Shown: one piece after another, positions 11,407 to 19,337 of the stretch
Position numbering within the stretch: position 1 is the stretch's first letter
Layout of the letters: the number at the start of each line of letters is the position of its first letter
IMG/VR virus record: IMGVR_UViG_3300046514_000485
Coordinates: 1-23,217 of that record
Strand: one strand, 5' to 3'
Source of the DNA: a virus
Length of the DNA: 23,217 nt
Program-made: the position numbers and the translations under genes
Notes under the pieces: model-generated
Told to the model about the DNA's origin: nothing
Seen by the model: only the letters and a program-made list of their open reading frames with translations
Databases searched by the model: none

Positions 11407-11483
11407 GGGGATCATAGTATGAGCATTAACCTTAACAGAACCTTCCTTCAAACGCGTCTTCCCAAAAGCGTACTATGATCCCC
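11407..11483 (+). promoter_or_regulatory. 13-base inverted repeat enclosing the portal start
   Basis: GGGGATCATAGTA (11407-11419) and TACTATGATCCCC (11471-11483) are exact complements, separated by 51 bases. The left arm contains the GGGGA ribosome site and the first base of the leader ATG. The right arm contains the portal ATG. An RNA hairpin would hide both starts at once. Confidence 0.6.
11419..11478 (+). CDS. Possible 19-aa leader ORF coupled to portal
   Basis: The ATG at 11419, with GGGGA 7 bases upstream, opens a 19-codon frame (MSINLNRTFLQTRLPKSVL) that ends in an ATGA overlap with the portal ATG. The portal has no ribosome site of its own. The frame lies exactly between the arms of the inverted repeat. 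A leader whose translation opens the hairpin and delivers ribosomes to the portal is the simplest reading. Confidence 0.5.
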   Translation: MSINLNRTFLQTRLPKSVL

Positions 11484-13349
11484 GGAACTAAAGTAGATCT
11501 ATCCGAAGCTGAGCTTAAGGAGCTTCAGGATTATATCGAGAAGGAGCTTGACGAGGCGCTTGATGATCATGTTGAGCGCGAGCAACGGCTGAACGAATGG
11601 GACCGCGCTTACGTTGGCGATCCCAAACAGATGAAGCGTTCATTTCCGTGGCCCGGCGCAGCGAACATCGAGATTCCGCTGATCGGGATCACGGTCGATA
11701 GCATCGTCGCTCGGGTCGTTAACACGATCTTCATGACCGATCCGTTCTGGACGATCCGTGCTTTGCGTAAAGAGACTGAGCTCATAGCGCGCCCGCTTCA
11801 AGATTACATGGAATGGTCGCGCAAGAGCGAGTACCAGCTCTACAACGCAGTTCGAACCAACGTAATCGAACTGGTTAAATACGGTTGGTCGTGGTATAAA
11901 GTTGGCTGGGAAGTCTATAGAAACCCGAGCTATAAGCCTTCACCTACCGGTGGAATCGTCTTTGACGATGAAATTGTCCGTAGGCCTAACGTTTATCATA
12001 TCCTCAATCGCGACGTTATCACCCAGTCCGGCGTTGAAAACGAAACCCAAGCTGAATGGATCGCACATAGAATCCGTTTAACAAACAACCAGCTTCGCCT
12101 TCGCCGCCGTGATAACGTATACGATATCGACATCGACAAAGCAATCCACGCAAAGGAGGATTCAAACGAATACCATGAAGCTATGAAGTCATCGCGCATG
12201 GCTTCAACTTCAGGAATTGAAAAAATCAATGTGATGTATGAGTTCTGGATGGACTTTCCTCTTGGTCCCTCTAGAATCCCGATTCCGATTTTGGTCGTCT
12301 ACCATCGCCAGCTGAAAAAGATCTGCCGATGTGTCTATAACCCTTATGGCTTCCGTCCGCTTCGTAAATCGAAGTTTACTGAACGTGAAGGTCGCCTTGA
12401 GGGAATCGGAATCGCGCGCAGACTCTGGCAAATGCAAGAGGAGCTCAGCACGCTTCATCGCCAACAGATCGACAACCACACCCTAGCTAACACACGCTTC
12501 TTTGTCGGGAGGCGAAATGTTGTTAGACCTAACACCCAAATCTGGCCAGGACGTCTGCTGCTCGTCAATGATCCTGCTAAAGATCTTGTTCCCATGCAGC
12601 TTGGGGATATTTATCAATCTGGTGGTGTTCTGGAGTCTCGAGCCCTGGCATACGCGGAGCGTGCTTCGGGAGTTAGTGACTACCAGCTTGGTCGCGAATC
12701 AAGTGTTGCTGGTTCTCGTGCTACTGCTACATCGACGATGGCTCTTATCCAAGAGGGCAACAGGCGCTTTGATCTGAATATCCGAGATGCTCGAGATGTT
12801 CTATCAGCCGTCGGTCGCGATATCATCTTCCTGAACCAGGTGTTCCGTTCACGTGGGCTAGCATATATGGTCCAGGGCTCAGATGGCTTACTGACCGATA
12901 AAGCTCTCGATCTCCCACCCGAATTTTCGACTGCTAAGGTCGCTGTCGAACTAACTGCCACAACCGCGACAATCAATCGCGAGATGGAAAAGCAGGGCTT
13001 GATGGCGCTGATGGGCGTCACACAGCAGTATTATGAAAAGCTCGCGATGGCTGGACAAGCTATCATGAACCCCCAGGTTCCACCGGAGTTTAAGGAACTT
13101 CTCATGCGTGAAGCCCAGGGCGCCCAATATCTCATGAAGCGCATCGCACAAACGTTCGATGTAAAAAACATCGACCTAGTCGTACCAGGAATCTTACCTG
13201 ATGGATCTAATGGAAACAGCCCGCCAACAATCCCTGGCGAGCTTGCTGGACGTGATCCTTCGGCTCCGCAAGAGCCCGGAATGGCAGGAGCTGAAGGCAT
13301 ACCTGACCCTATTACACAACAGGGCCTTGTCGGATCTATCGGAGCTTGA
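11475..13349 (+). CDS. Portal protein (624 aa)
   Basis: The portal is the dodecameric ring at the capsid vertex through which TerL packs DNA. Supporting signs are position two modules after terminase and before scaffold and capsid, size, and an N-terminal motif FPWPGAANIEIPLI (57-70), seen in podovirus-type portal families. An acidic helical N-terminus (8-45) precedes it. The middle is alpha/beta with an RR-rich stretch near 190-215, and the C-terminus is a Pro/Gly-rich disordered tail. The start lies in an ATGA overlap with a 19-codon leader and has no Shine-Dalgarno. The last 149 bases also encode part of another protein in a different frame. Confidence 0.9.
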   Translation: MIPGTKVDLSEAELKELQDYIEKELDEALDDHVEREQRLNEWDRAYVGDPKQMKRSFPWPGAANIEIPLIGITVDSIVARVVNTIFMTDPFWTIRALRKETELIARPLQDYMEWSRKSEYQLYNAVRTNVIELVKYGWSWYKVGWEVYRNPSYKPSPTGGIVFDDEIVRRPNVYHILNRDVITQSGVENETQAEWIAHRIRLTNNQLRLRRRDNVYDIDIDKAIHAKEDSNEYHEAMKSSRMASTSGIEKINVMYEFWMDFPLGPSRIPIPILVVYHRQLKKICRCVYNPYGFRPLRKSKFTEREGRLEGIGIARRLWQMQEELSTLHRQQIDNHTLANTRFFVGRRNVVRPNTQIWPGRLLLVNDPAKDLVPMQLGDIYQSGGVLESRALAYAERASGVSDYQLGRESSVAGSRATATSTMALIQEGNRRFDLNIRDARDVLSAVGRDIIFLNQVFRSRGLAYMVQGSDGLLTDKALDLPPEFSTAKVAVELTATTATINREMEKQGLMALMGVTQQYYEKLAMAGQAIMNPQVPPEFKELLMREAQGAQYLMKRIAQTFDVKNIDLVVPGILPDGSNGNSPPTIPGELAGRDPSAPQEPGMAGAEGIPDPITQQGLVGSIGA

Positions 13350-13482
13350 AGAGTTCAATGAATTCTTGGAAGCCCGTGGAGTCGTCAAAGCACTCAAAGC
13401 AATCCTCGGATTTGAGGATGACCTGCGAACGCAGGTAGAGGAATTAAGACATGCCAGAACTGGTGATCCCGGGAGCGAATGA
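13201..13482 (+). CDS. Overprinted helical protein between portal and scaffold (93 aa)
   Basis: The frame starts inside the portal gene (ATG 13201; a second ATG at 13210), runs 149 bases out of frame with it, then through the 101 bases that no other gene covers, and overlaps the scaffold start by 32 bases. The protein is coherent: Leu-rich helices (SLASLLDVILRLRKS at 11-25), a SPEWQELKAYL motif at 25-35, and an acidic helix to about residue 60. That coherence, and its being the only coding in 13350-13450, makes it likely to be real. Small helical proteins next to scaffold genes can be head-assembly factors; the function is unknown. Confidence 0.7.
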   Translation: MDLMETARQQSLASLLDVILRLRKSPEWQELKAYLTLLHNRALSDLSELEEFNEFLEARGVVKALKAILGFEDDLRTQVEELRHARTGDPGSE

Positions 13483-14182
13483 CCTTCCACCGGAAGATAA
13501 AAGTTCAAAAGTTGAACATGCGCCCGTTGCGCCTACGCCTGATCCCGAGTTGCAGGCTCGATATAGCGAGCTCGAGAAGATTGCTCAGAACGCTGTAAAG
13601 CGTGCTGAGGGAGCGGAGCAGTTTGTTGGGCAGCTTACAGCTTCGTTGCAAGAAGCCGCTGCACGCGCGGGAACCCAGCAAAGCAACCTCGCTGAACATC
13701 AGCAGATTGATCAGACTGAACTTCTCGCACAAAACCCCCAGGCATTTCTCGATCGACACTTCGCAGAGCGCGCAGCTCCTCTCGTCGCGGGTGTCGCCGA
13801 GAACCAAGCTCGTATGAATCGTGAACTAGCCTTCAATAAGTTCAAGCAAGAGAAGATTGAAGGTACCGACAAAAGCCTCGCAGATATATATGGCGAGGAA
13901 GTCGATGAGTTCATGAAGAACATGCCCGCGACAACTCGAGCAGATCCAGGCGCTTACGATGCTGCCATCGGCTGGGTTCGTGCCCGACATGTAAACGACG
14001 AAGTCAAGATGCGCTACGAAGCTAAAATCGAAAACGAGAAGCGCGCCTTTGTCGAAGCGCCAAGCGGCGGGTCCGGTGATCGGCGTGTGAGCAAGACCCT
14101 TAGCGATATCGAGAAGCAAGTCGCAAAGGGCCTCGGGCTTGCTGAAGACGACTACCTCAAATACCGGGACGTGGAGAGCTAA
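13451..14182 (+). CDS. Head scaffolding protein (243 aa)
   Basis: Scaffolds direct capsid shell assembly and then leave. This protein has the expected traits: between portal and major capsid protein, very rich in Glu, Gln, Ala and Lys, a disordered Pro-rich start, a coiled-coil region at about 35-75, and helices to the end with an acidic/basic C-terminus that usually binds the coat protein. No protease motif is visible. The ATG at 13451 has GAGGAA upstream, inside the overprinted gene. The GTTCA dyad at 13503-13517 lies within its early codons. Confidence 0.85.
   Translation: MPELVIPGANDLPPEDKSSKVEHAPVAPTPDPELQARYSELEKIAQNAVKRAEGAEQFVGQLTASLQEAAARAGTQQSNLAEHQQIDQTELLAQNPQAFLDRHFAERAAPLVAGVAENQARMNRELAFNKFKQEKIEGTDKSLADIYGEEVDEFMKNMPATTRADPGAYDAAIGWVRARHVNDEVKMRYEAKIENEKRAFVEAPSGGSGDRRVSKTLSDIEKQVAKGLGLAEDDYLKYRDVES
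13503..13517. promoter_or_regulatory. Perfect dyad GTTCA-N5-TGAAC inside scaffold gene
   Basis: GTTCAAAAGTTGAAC matches the intergenic consensus exactly, but here the bases encode part of Ser-Ser-Lys-Val-Glu-His. It may be an intragenic operator or coincidence. It is followed by AT, as at the terminase copy. Confidence 0.3.
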
Positions 14183-14183
14183 C

Positions 14184-14699
14184 ATGGGCATCGAAGTAAC
14201 AAAGGACGAAGGCGATCAGCAGCAGTTTGATGGGACCAAGCTTCATGGAAAGCTCGACGAAAACCGTCACTACCGCTGGGTTCGTAAAAGCTCCACAAAC
14301 ATCACCAGAAAAAAGCTCATGGGATACACTGAGGTTTCCCGTGATTCCGGCGTTGAGCATGTGATGGATGATACCTCCAGACTAAAAAAGCCTGAAGATA
14401 TCTCAACCGTCATTGAGATGGGCGACATGATTTTGATGTCCTGCCCACGCGAGAGGTTCGAGGAGCGTCAAAACCGGCAGAGAGCAAAAATCCTCCGGCA
14501 GACGCAAGGTGTCACTGCTGCATACCGGCAAGCTGTTGCCCGTATGAGTAGTGCTGAAGGTCAACGAGATCTGACAATTGAAGAGCATCGTGACACATCG
14601 GCGAACGCACGCGATAGCGTGACTGAGTCGGAGTTCAACGAAAAAATGCGTCAGTTGCCAGAGGATGAAGGCTCCATGCCAGGAGTCCGCAGGAGATAG
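14184..14699 (+). CDS. Conserved-context hypothetical protein (171 aa)
   Basis: The ATG at 14184, one base after the scaffold stop, has GGAGA upstream; the frame is open further left but in non-coding phase. Residues 15-110 look alpha/beta with charged surfaces (for example YRWVRKSSTNITRKKLMGY). Residues 105-171 are helical, charged and polar. No Cys motif and no membrane span. Sitting between scaffold and decoration protein it is probably head-associated, but nothing more can be seen. Confidence 0.75.
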   Translation: MGIEVTKDEGDQQQFDGTKLHGKLDENRHYRWVRKSSTNITRKKLMGYTEVSRDSGVEHVMDDTSRLKKPEDISTVIEMGDMILMSCPRERFEERQNRQRAKILRQTQGVTAAYRQAVARMSSAEGQRDLTIEEHRDTSANARDSVTESEFNEKMRQLPEDEGSMPGVRRR

Positions 14700-14703
14700 C
14701 TGA

Positions 14704-15201
14704 ATGGCTACTATTAACATTCAGCCGTTTCGTCCGTATCAGAACACCGCAGGTGGTCCGCCGTTTCGAATGGCGATTCAGGAAAAGTCCGCTCAGACTT
14801 TCCTCACCGGTGCGGTTCTGATCCAGGACGCAGCAGCTGGAGGTAAGGTTACCGAGGGAGGCACGAATCCCTCGCGCATTCTGGGTGTTGCAGAGGAAGA
14901 TGGACATAACGTAACCACCGCAACTGCGAGTGATGTCACTCACTTCGCAGCTGCGTTTGGCGATACGATCTTTGTCGGGAACCTCTCAACTGGCCAGGCT
15001 ACGGATCTCAACTATATCGGCAACCGATATGGGATCACGAAGGTCGGAAACAACTGGACCGTCGACACCTCAAAAACCGGCACTACTACGAGTCGGGTTT
15101 TCATCGTCGACCTTGACCGTCGGGACTCGCCCGGCGATATCCAGGGGCGCGTTCTGTTCTGCTTCATGCAGGACTACACCGCCTTTGGAAGCACGAGCTG
15201 A
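14704..15201 (+). CDS. Probable head decoration / capsid-stabilising protein (165 aa)
   Basis: AGGAGA upstream of the ATG. The sequence is beta-rich and short-looped, with many Thr/Gly/Val (TFLTGAVLIQDAAAGGKVTE, RILGVAEEDGHNV, DTIFVGNLSTGQA). This is the pattern of small beta-barrel proteins that precede phage major capsid genes and bind the outside of the shell. The phrase pair 'G.vl..d..Gg.v.e.gt.p..ILGVA' is typical of such proteins. It sits directly before the major capsid gene. The call is by pattern and position. Confidence 0.7.
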   Translation: MATINIQPFRPYQNTAGGPPFRMAIQEKSAQTFLTGAVLIQDAAAGGKVTEGGTNPSRILGVAEEDGHNVTTATASDVTHFAAAFGDTIFVGNLSTGQATDLNYIGNRYGITKVGNNWTVDTSKTGTTTSRVFIVDLDRRDSPGDIQGRVLFCFMQDYTAFGSTS

Positions 15202-15211
15202 GGACTAAACT

Positions 15212-16120
15212 ATGCCTACTAACACTGGACAGTTTAGTCAGCTTCTAGTTCCCGGCTTGCGGAAGATCTTCTTCCAGAGCTACAAAGAGGTAGATACTCA
15301 GTACACACAGGTGTTTAACCTCGGAACTAGCACCCGAAACTTCGAGGAAGACCTCGAGCTGGTCGGCTTGGGCTCCATGCCGGAGAAGCCTGAGGGAACC
15401 CCGATCACTTACCAAGAGCCTAAGCAGGGTGGAAAGAAGCGCTACACCCACATCAGCTTCGGCCTTGGCTTCCGTGTTACCATGGAGATGTGGGAAGACG
15501 ATCTCTATGGACCTATGAAGAAGATGCCGAAGGAGCTTGGAAAGGCCGCGCGAAACGTTCGCGAGGTTCGGGCGTTTAACGTTCTGAACAACGGCTTCTC
15601 CACCGAATTCGGCTTCACGAAGAACGGTTCTAACGAGGCTTTGTTCAACACCGCGCATACGTTGCTTGGTGGTGGAACGCTCGCTAACCGTGCATCGACC
15701 GATGCGGACTTCGGTGTTGCGGCTCTTGAAGCTGCGGTGCTGTTGTTCGATAACCTGGTCGATGAACTTGGCTTCCCGATCACGCTTCATCCTCGGATGA
15801 TCGTGTACCCGCCTGGCACCAAGCAGGCGGTCCGGGAAATCCTCGGGTCCGAGTATCGCCCGTACACGAACAACAACGAAGTCAACGCAGTCCGGATGGA
15901 GAACTTTACTGAATGTATGGTTCGATATCTGACTGACACTGACTCGTGGTTCGTGTTCGCTGATAAGTCTGACCATGATTTTAACTTCGTTACCCGAACC
16001 GAGCTTCGCTTCCAGAACGACGATGACTTCGATACCGGCGACGCGAAGTATAAGTCTTTCCAGCGCTTCTCCGTTGGCGCTGGCGACTGGCGTGGGAGCT
16101 TCGGCTCGCAGGGAGCGTGA
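15212..16120 (+). CDS. Major capsid protein, Mu gpT-like HK97 fold (302 aa)
   Basis: It forms the shell. The length and composition, with a Gly/Phe-rich body, match the Mu gpT-type major head subunit family. Supporting stretches are ISFGLGFRVTMEMWEDD (about 81-97), the NTAHTLLGGG region (about 145-154), and PRMIVYPPGTKQAVREIL near 194-211, the usual 'p..LvVpp.l...A..il' signature. There is no N-terminal protease-cleaved delta domain, in agreement with a separate scaffold. GAGG precedes the ATG. The gene follows the decoration protein by 10 bases. Confidence 0.92.
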   Translation: MPTNTGQFSQLLVPGLRKIFFQSYKEVDTQYTQVFNLGTSTRNFEEDLELVGLGSMPEKPEGTPITYQEPKQGGKKRYTHISFGLGFRVTMEMWEDDLYGPMKKMPKELGKAARNVREVRAFNVLNNGFSTEFGFTKNGSNEALFNTAHTLLGGGTLANRASTDADFGVAALEAAVLLFDNLVDELGFPITLHPRMIVYPPGTKQAVREILGSEYRPYTNNNEVNAVRMENFTECMVRYLTDTDSWFVFADKSDHDFNFVTRTELRFQNDDDFDTGDAKYKSFQRFSVGAGDWRGSFGSQGA

Positions 16121-16123
16121 GCT

Positions 16124-16372
16124 ATGGCTCTCTCTGTAACTAACGATGCCCAGCGTGGAGAGAATCGCGTCGGTTCTCCACGTGACGGCTCAGGCAACCA
16201 GGGCCTGGGAATCGACGCTCCGACGGGCAAGGTTTCATATGTTGCCCTTGTGGACTCTGCTGGTGTTGAGTACCTATTGTGGGTAAGCACCGCTGGTAAG
16301 CTCACAATCGGAACCCGGGCTCAGATGCTCACCCCTAACACTGCTGGCACCGTTGTAGGCTCGCAGTCGTAA
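16124..16372 (+). CDS. Small beta-rich structural candidate (82 aa)
   Basis: The ATG follows the capsid stop by 3 bases with GGGAG nearby. The protein is Gly/Thr/Val-rich (VSYVALVDSAGVEYLLWVST) and looks like a small beta sandwich, as in head-tail or decoration proteins. No Cys or membrane segment. It is the last gene before the enzyme cassette. Function unknown; virion protein likely by place. Confidence 0.7.
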   Translation: MALSVTNDAQRGENRVGSPRDGSGNQGLGIDAPTGKVSYVALVDSAGVEYLLWVSTAGKLTIGTRAQMLTPNTAGTVVGSQS

Positions 16373-16384
16373 AGGAACAGAAGA

Positions 16385-17044
16385 GTGGACCTTCCGGACA
16401 TTGCACAATCGAGTGAGTTGTTTAAAGAACCTGTTGTGGCCAGGTTCCACGAATTTTATCGAAAGTCAAATCCGGAAGGTCCCCTCGGCCCGCCGTGGTT
16501 AAACTACCGTGGTTACAATGCGCTTAAATTTCCAACAGATCTTTGGATCTATCAGGAGATCATATCGAAAAATAACATAACTGGAATCTTCGAGAATGGA
16601 GTAGCAGGTGGAGGTACGAGTCTTTATCTCGCGGATATGTGTGAGGTTGTAGGTCGAGGGATGGTGGTTAGTACAGATATTGATCTAACTGACGATCTCC
16701 CGACGCATAAGCGTTTATCCTATAACAAGGGTGACACGCTCAAGCGAGATACTTTAGATGGTGCTATCTCACTCATGTACACTATGTCTGGTCAAAACGG
16801 TCAGCGATTGCTGATTTTAGATGATGGGCATAGCTATGAGCATGTAGAAGCTGAGCTCAGGCTCTGGACTCCCATACTCATCTCTGGAGATATATTGATT
16901 GTCGAAGACACCGATCTTGGCGGTCCATACTGGGGCCTGCAAAGATTCATGCGTGACCAGCCCGATAACCGTTGGGAACGTATGGAGTGGTGTGAGAAGT
17001 TCTCTCTAACACAAAACCCGATGGGTTATTGGAGATGTAAATGA
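16385..17044 (+). CDS. CmcI-type (cephalosporin hydroxylase family) SAM-dependent methyltransferase (219 aa, GTG start)
   Basis: The family fold is a Rossmann methyltransferase. Seen here: motif I FENGVAGGGTSLY at 69-81, the acidic SAM-ribose contact in STDID at 96-100, the strongly conserved DDGHSYEHVEAEL at 146-158, and the closing TQNPMGYWRC at 209-218. These are the CmcI landmarks. Such enzymes O-methylate sugars or small molecules; the true substrate is unknown. GTG at 16385 with AAAGGA 8 bases upstream. Its stop overlaps the glycosyltransferase start (ATGA). The pairing suggests methylation of a sugar added by the neighbours. Confidence 0.85.
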   Translation: MDLPDIAQSSELFKEPVVARFHEFYRKSNPEGPLGPPWLNYRGYNALKFPTDLWIYQEIISKNNITGIFENGVAGGGTSLYLADMCEVVGRGMVVSTDIDLTDDLPTHKRLSYNKGDTLKRDTLDGAISLMYTMSGQNGQRLLILDDGHSYEHVEAELRLWTPILISGDILIVEDTDLGGPYWGLQRFMRDQPDNRWERMEWCEKFSLTQNPMGYWRCK

Positions 17045-17889
17045 GCGTCGCGATTGCGATTACAACGTATAGAAATCCAGCCAGACTAGCTGGCCTACTT
17101 GAAAACATGTTCTGGTCAGGCATGCCAGATATTCCGGTTCGTGTGTTTGAAGACCCAAGTCCATACGAGGATCGTGAAGAAGTTACACGTGAAATCGCTG
17201 CGATCTGTAAAGGCTATAAGCTCAAGCATCACGTTGGAATCGAATGGACATGCATGCAAGGCATCATCGACATCGCCATGCGATGGTCTGATGAAGACTG
17301 GATAATCTATGTCCCAGACGATGTCCGCTTTCCTAAAGGAGCGTTGTGGAACGAGTACGCCGGGGTACTCACCTATGGCCGTGACTGGGTTGGAGGGATT
17401 CAAGCTCCATACTGGAACGCTACTGATCTCGTGTCCATGGGAGCATTACCGCATCGTGAGGCAATGTGGGAGAATCACTACCTGGAAAAGCTCCCTAGGA
17501 ATCCACACTGGGAAGGCCCAGGCGTTCCGCGTAAATACATTAACCTGAACGGCGCAGGCTTTTCCATTAGCAAAGACCTCTACACCAAAATGGGAGGCTT
17601 CCCACAATGCACATGGCGTTTAGATGAATGGGCCGGCTATCAATGCTGGAAGCAGGGTAAGGCCTGCATCACGTTACCGGGACCCACTCGTGTTCACTAC
17701 TTTGGAGGAGCCACACCCCAACTTCCAGGGGCGTTGGGATATCATACCGTCGAAGCATGGCAGCAAGCGACCGGGGGCAAAACGCCAGCAGAGACAGGTA
17801 ACGAGACCGTTCTAATCATGGATAAACTTCCCGATGAAAATTGGGATGGGATGCTTAAGTTCTTTAATGAAGGTGGGTCACTGCTGTGA
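17041..17889 (+). CDS. GT-A fold glycosyltransferase, family 2-like (282 aa)
   Basis: It would transfer a sugar from a nucleotide donor. The N-terminus VAIAITTYRNPARLAGLLEN (3-22) is the GT2 nucleotide-binding strand-helix. PDDV at 92-95 is the DXD-like metal site. The middle GAGFSISKDLYTKMGGFP (171-188) and LDEWAGYQCW (194-203) give the acceptor-loop pattern with likely catalytic acids D195/E196. H219 in RVHYFGG is the late metal ligand. No membrane anchor, so it acts in the cytoplasm. ATGA and GTGA overlaps join it to both neighbours. Confidence 0.85.
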   Translation: MSVAIAITTYRNPARLAGLLENMFWSGMPDIPVRVFEDPSPYEDREEVTREIAAICKGYKLKHHVGIEWTCMQGIIDIAMRWSDEDWIIYVPDDVRFPKGALWNEYAGVLTYGRDWVGGIQAPYWNATDLVSMGALPHREAMWENHYLEKLPRNPHWEGPGVPRKYINLNGAGFSISKDLYTKMGGFPQCTWRLDEWAGYQCWKQGKACITLPGPTRVHYFGGATPQLPGALGYHTVEAWQQATGGKTPAETGNETVLIMDKLPDENWDGMLKFFNEGGSLL

Positions 17890-18752
17890 TCAACCTTCAT
17901 GTTCCAAGCGGGATTGGTGATGTTAGCTGGATGTATAGTAAGCTCTGCAACGTTCCAGGAATGATGAACTGGATTGTGAGCGAGGGCTGGCCAGCGCGAA
18001 CAGCGCCGTTTTTGAAACTCCTCCAGGGCGTCCATGACGCTCGCTACGCACAGTTCAAATATGAAGACATCATCATGTTTGAATCTGTTCACGGGTACAA
18101 CAATGGAAACGGAACATGGAAGGATATCTCAACCCGAGGCTTCGATAACATCTACCTCGAATGTAACCGGCATCTGGAAGCTGGTAAGCGTCTTGAAGAT
18201 TGGCTTCCTGATCTTCCTACTGAGTTTCATTATCCGATTCGTATTTGCACTGAAGATAGAGAACGCGCCTTAGCGTTGATAGAAAACCTGCCGCGACCGA
18301 TATGGGGAATCAGCGCGGCGAGCTACAGGGGATCTGAAGCTTGGAAAACCTGGGGCTTTGACGAATGGAAGCTTTTTCTACGCATGTGGCAGGATCTTGC
18401 AGGAGGCACTATCTTGCTCATGGGGGGTTTCTGGGATGACTTGACACATACCCTAGCATCAGAAGAATCGTATAAAGACATCGTAGGTAAAACAAATGTC
18501 CCGAGTATGATTCATGTTCTCGAACAGATCGACGGTTATATTGGTTTCTCGAGCGGTATGGGCATTCTCAGGACGGTTCTAAAGAAACCGGCTTTCATGA
18601 TGTGGCCAGATCATCAGGTTGAACTCTCAACCTCATGGGCGCCGCAGGCGATGCTCGATAACGGATCGTATGTCGCGTCGCTCTGGCGTGAACCACGACT
18701 AGTTTTCGAACGTGCTAAAATCTGGTATAGGGAGAACTATAATGGATGCTAA
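17886..18752 (+). CDS. GT-B / GT9 (heptosyltransferase-like) glycosyltransferase (288 aa, GTG start)
   Basis: The opening HVPSGIGDVSWMYSKL (5-20) matches the Gly-rich first loop of GT9 ADP-heptose transferases (the GxGD motif). The second Rossmann domain has WGISAASYRGSEAWKTWGFD (140-159), LLMGG near 177-181 and the sugar-nucleotide loop GFSSGMGILRTVLKKP (220-235), all in the family order. It is shorter than bacterial WaaC/WaaF (about 320-350 aa). GTG start in a GTGA overlap. It probably adds a sugar to a virion or surface acceptor; the donor is not knowable from sequence. Confidence 0.75.
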   Translation: MINLHVPSGIGDVSWMYSKLCNVPGMMNWIVSEGWPARTAPFLKLLQGVHDARYAQFKYEDIIMFESVHGYNNGNGTWKDISTRGFDNIYLECNRHLEAGKRLEDWLPDLPTEFHYPIRICTEDRERALALIENLPRPIWGISAASYRGSEAWKTWGFDEWKLFLRMWQDLAGGTILLMGGFWDDLTHTLASEESYKDIVGKTNVPSMIHVLEQIDGYIGFSSGMGILRTVLKKPAFMMWPDHQVELSTSWAPQAMLDNGSYVASLWREPRLVFERAKIWYRENYNGC

Positions 18753-18921
18753 GAACATTTTGAAGAGTAAAACCTTCTGGTTCAATATAATCGGGGCTAT
18801 TTTGCAGGTTCTGCAGACAACTGGAGTTATCAACATCCCGCAGGGAATCCTGACCGATAGTCTTGTAGCTGGTAACATTGGCTTGAGAACTATCACCACC
18901 CAGCCAGTTAAGCTTAGCTAA
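18742..18921 (+). CDS. Small one-span membrane protein, holin-like candidate (59 aa)
   Basis: ATG at 18742 with GGGAGA upstream; the last 11 bases of the glycosyltransferase overlap it. One hydrophobic span at about residues 11-30 (TFWFNIIGAILQVLQTTGVI), a Lys-rich N-terminus and a polar C-terminal half. The SKTFWFNIIGAI phrase recurs in phage small membrane proteins often labelled holins. Whether it makes holes or anchors the modification enzymes is not decidable. Confidence 0.65.
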   Translation: MDAKNILKSKTFWFNIIGAILQVLQTTGVINIPQGILTDSLVAGNIGLRTITTQPVKLS

Positions 18922-19335
18922 ATGAGCCTTCCAACACAGGAACCTATCCCACGAATCTTAGGCACTGATGTGCGTGGATGGGTAGAGCGAGTGGTAGAGT
19001 TCCTACAAAGGAATATGCTATCGCTCGCTCTTCCTGTGGATGGTTTACTTCTGGCTGATGGAGTTAACAACAACATCGCTGTTGCTAACGCGATGATGCT
19101 TAACATCAAAGGACCTATAAACCCGTTCACGATCACAGGAATCGGATCTGGCTCGAGCGGACGCATTTTGGTGATTTATAATGTGTCCGCTGGGGCGATG
19201 ACCATAGCTGACGACAACGCTGGCTCCGCTATAGCTAACCGAATCAGAACCTTCGTAGGCGATCTCGTTTGTTCAATAGCTCTATTTGTCTATAACGAGC
19301 AGGACTCTCACTGGTTAATGTTAGCTTCACGTTAA
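18922..19335 (+). CDS. Virion beta-domain protein, fibre/receptor-type (137 aa)
   Basis: The ATG follows the previous TAA immediately. Residues 1-35 are a helix with Arg/Trp. Residues 36-137 are a Gly/Asn/Ile-rich beta domain ending in FVYNEQDSHWLMLASR. The pattern 'GRILVIYNVSAGAMTIADDN ... NRI ... W.ML' is common at the C-termini of phage tail and fibre proteins. No catalytic residues. Its place inside the enzyme cassette suggests it may be a decorated target or an adhesin. Ribosome site weak. Confidence 0.65.
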   Translation: MSLPTQEPIPRILGTDVRGWVERVVEFLQRNMLSLALPVDGLLLADGVNNNIAVANAMMLNIKGPINPFTITGIGSGSSGRILVIYNVSAGAMTIADDNAGSAIANRIRTFVGDLVCSIALFVYNEQDSHWLMLASR

Positions 19336-19337
19336 AC

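Noticed and set aside
15245-15976. 243-codon minus-strand frame opposite the capsid gene
   Set aside because: Antisense shadow of a well-supported major capsid gene; no ribosome site or matching operon.
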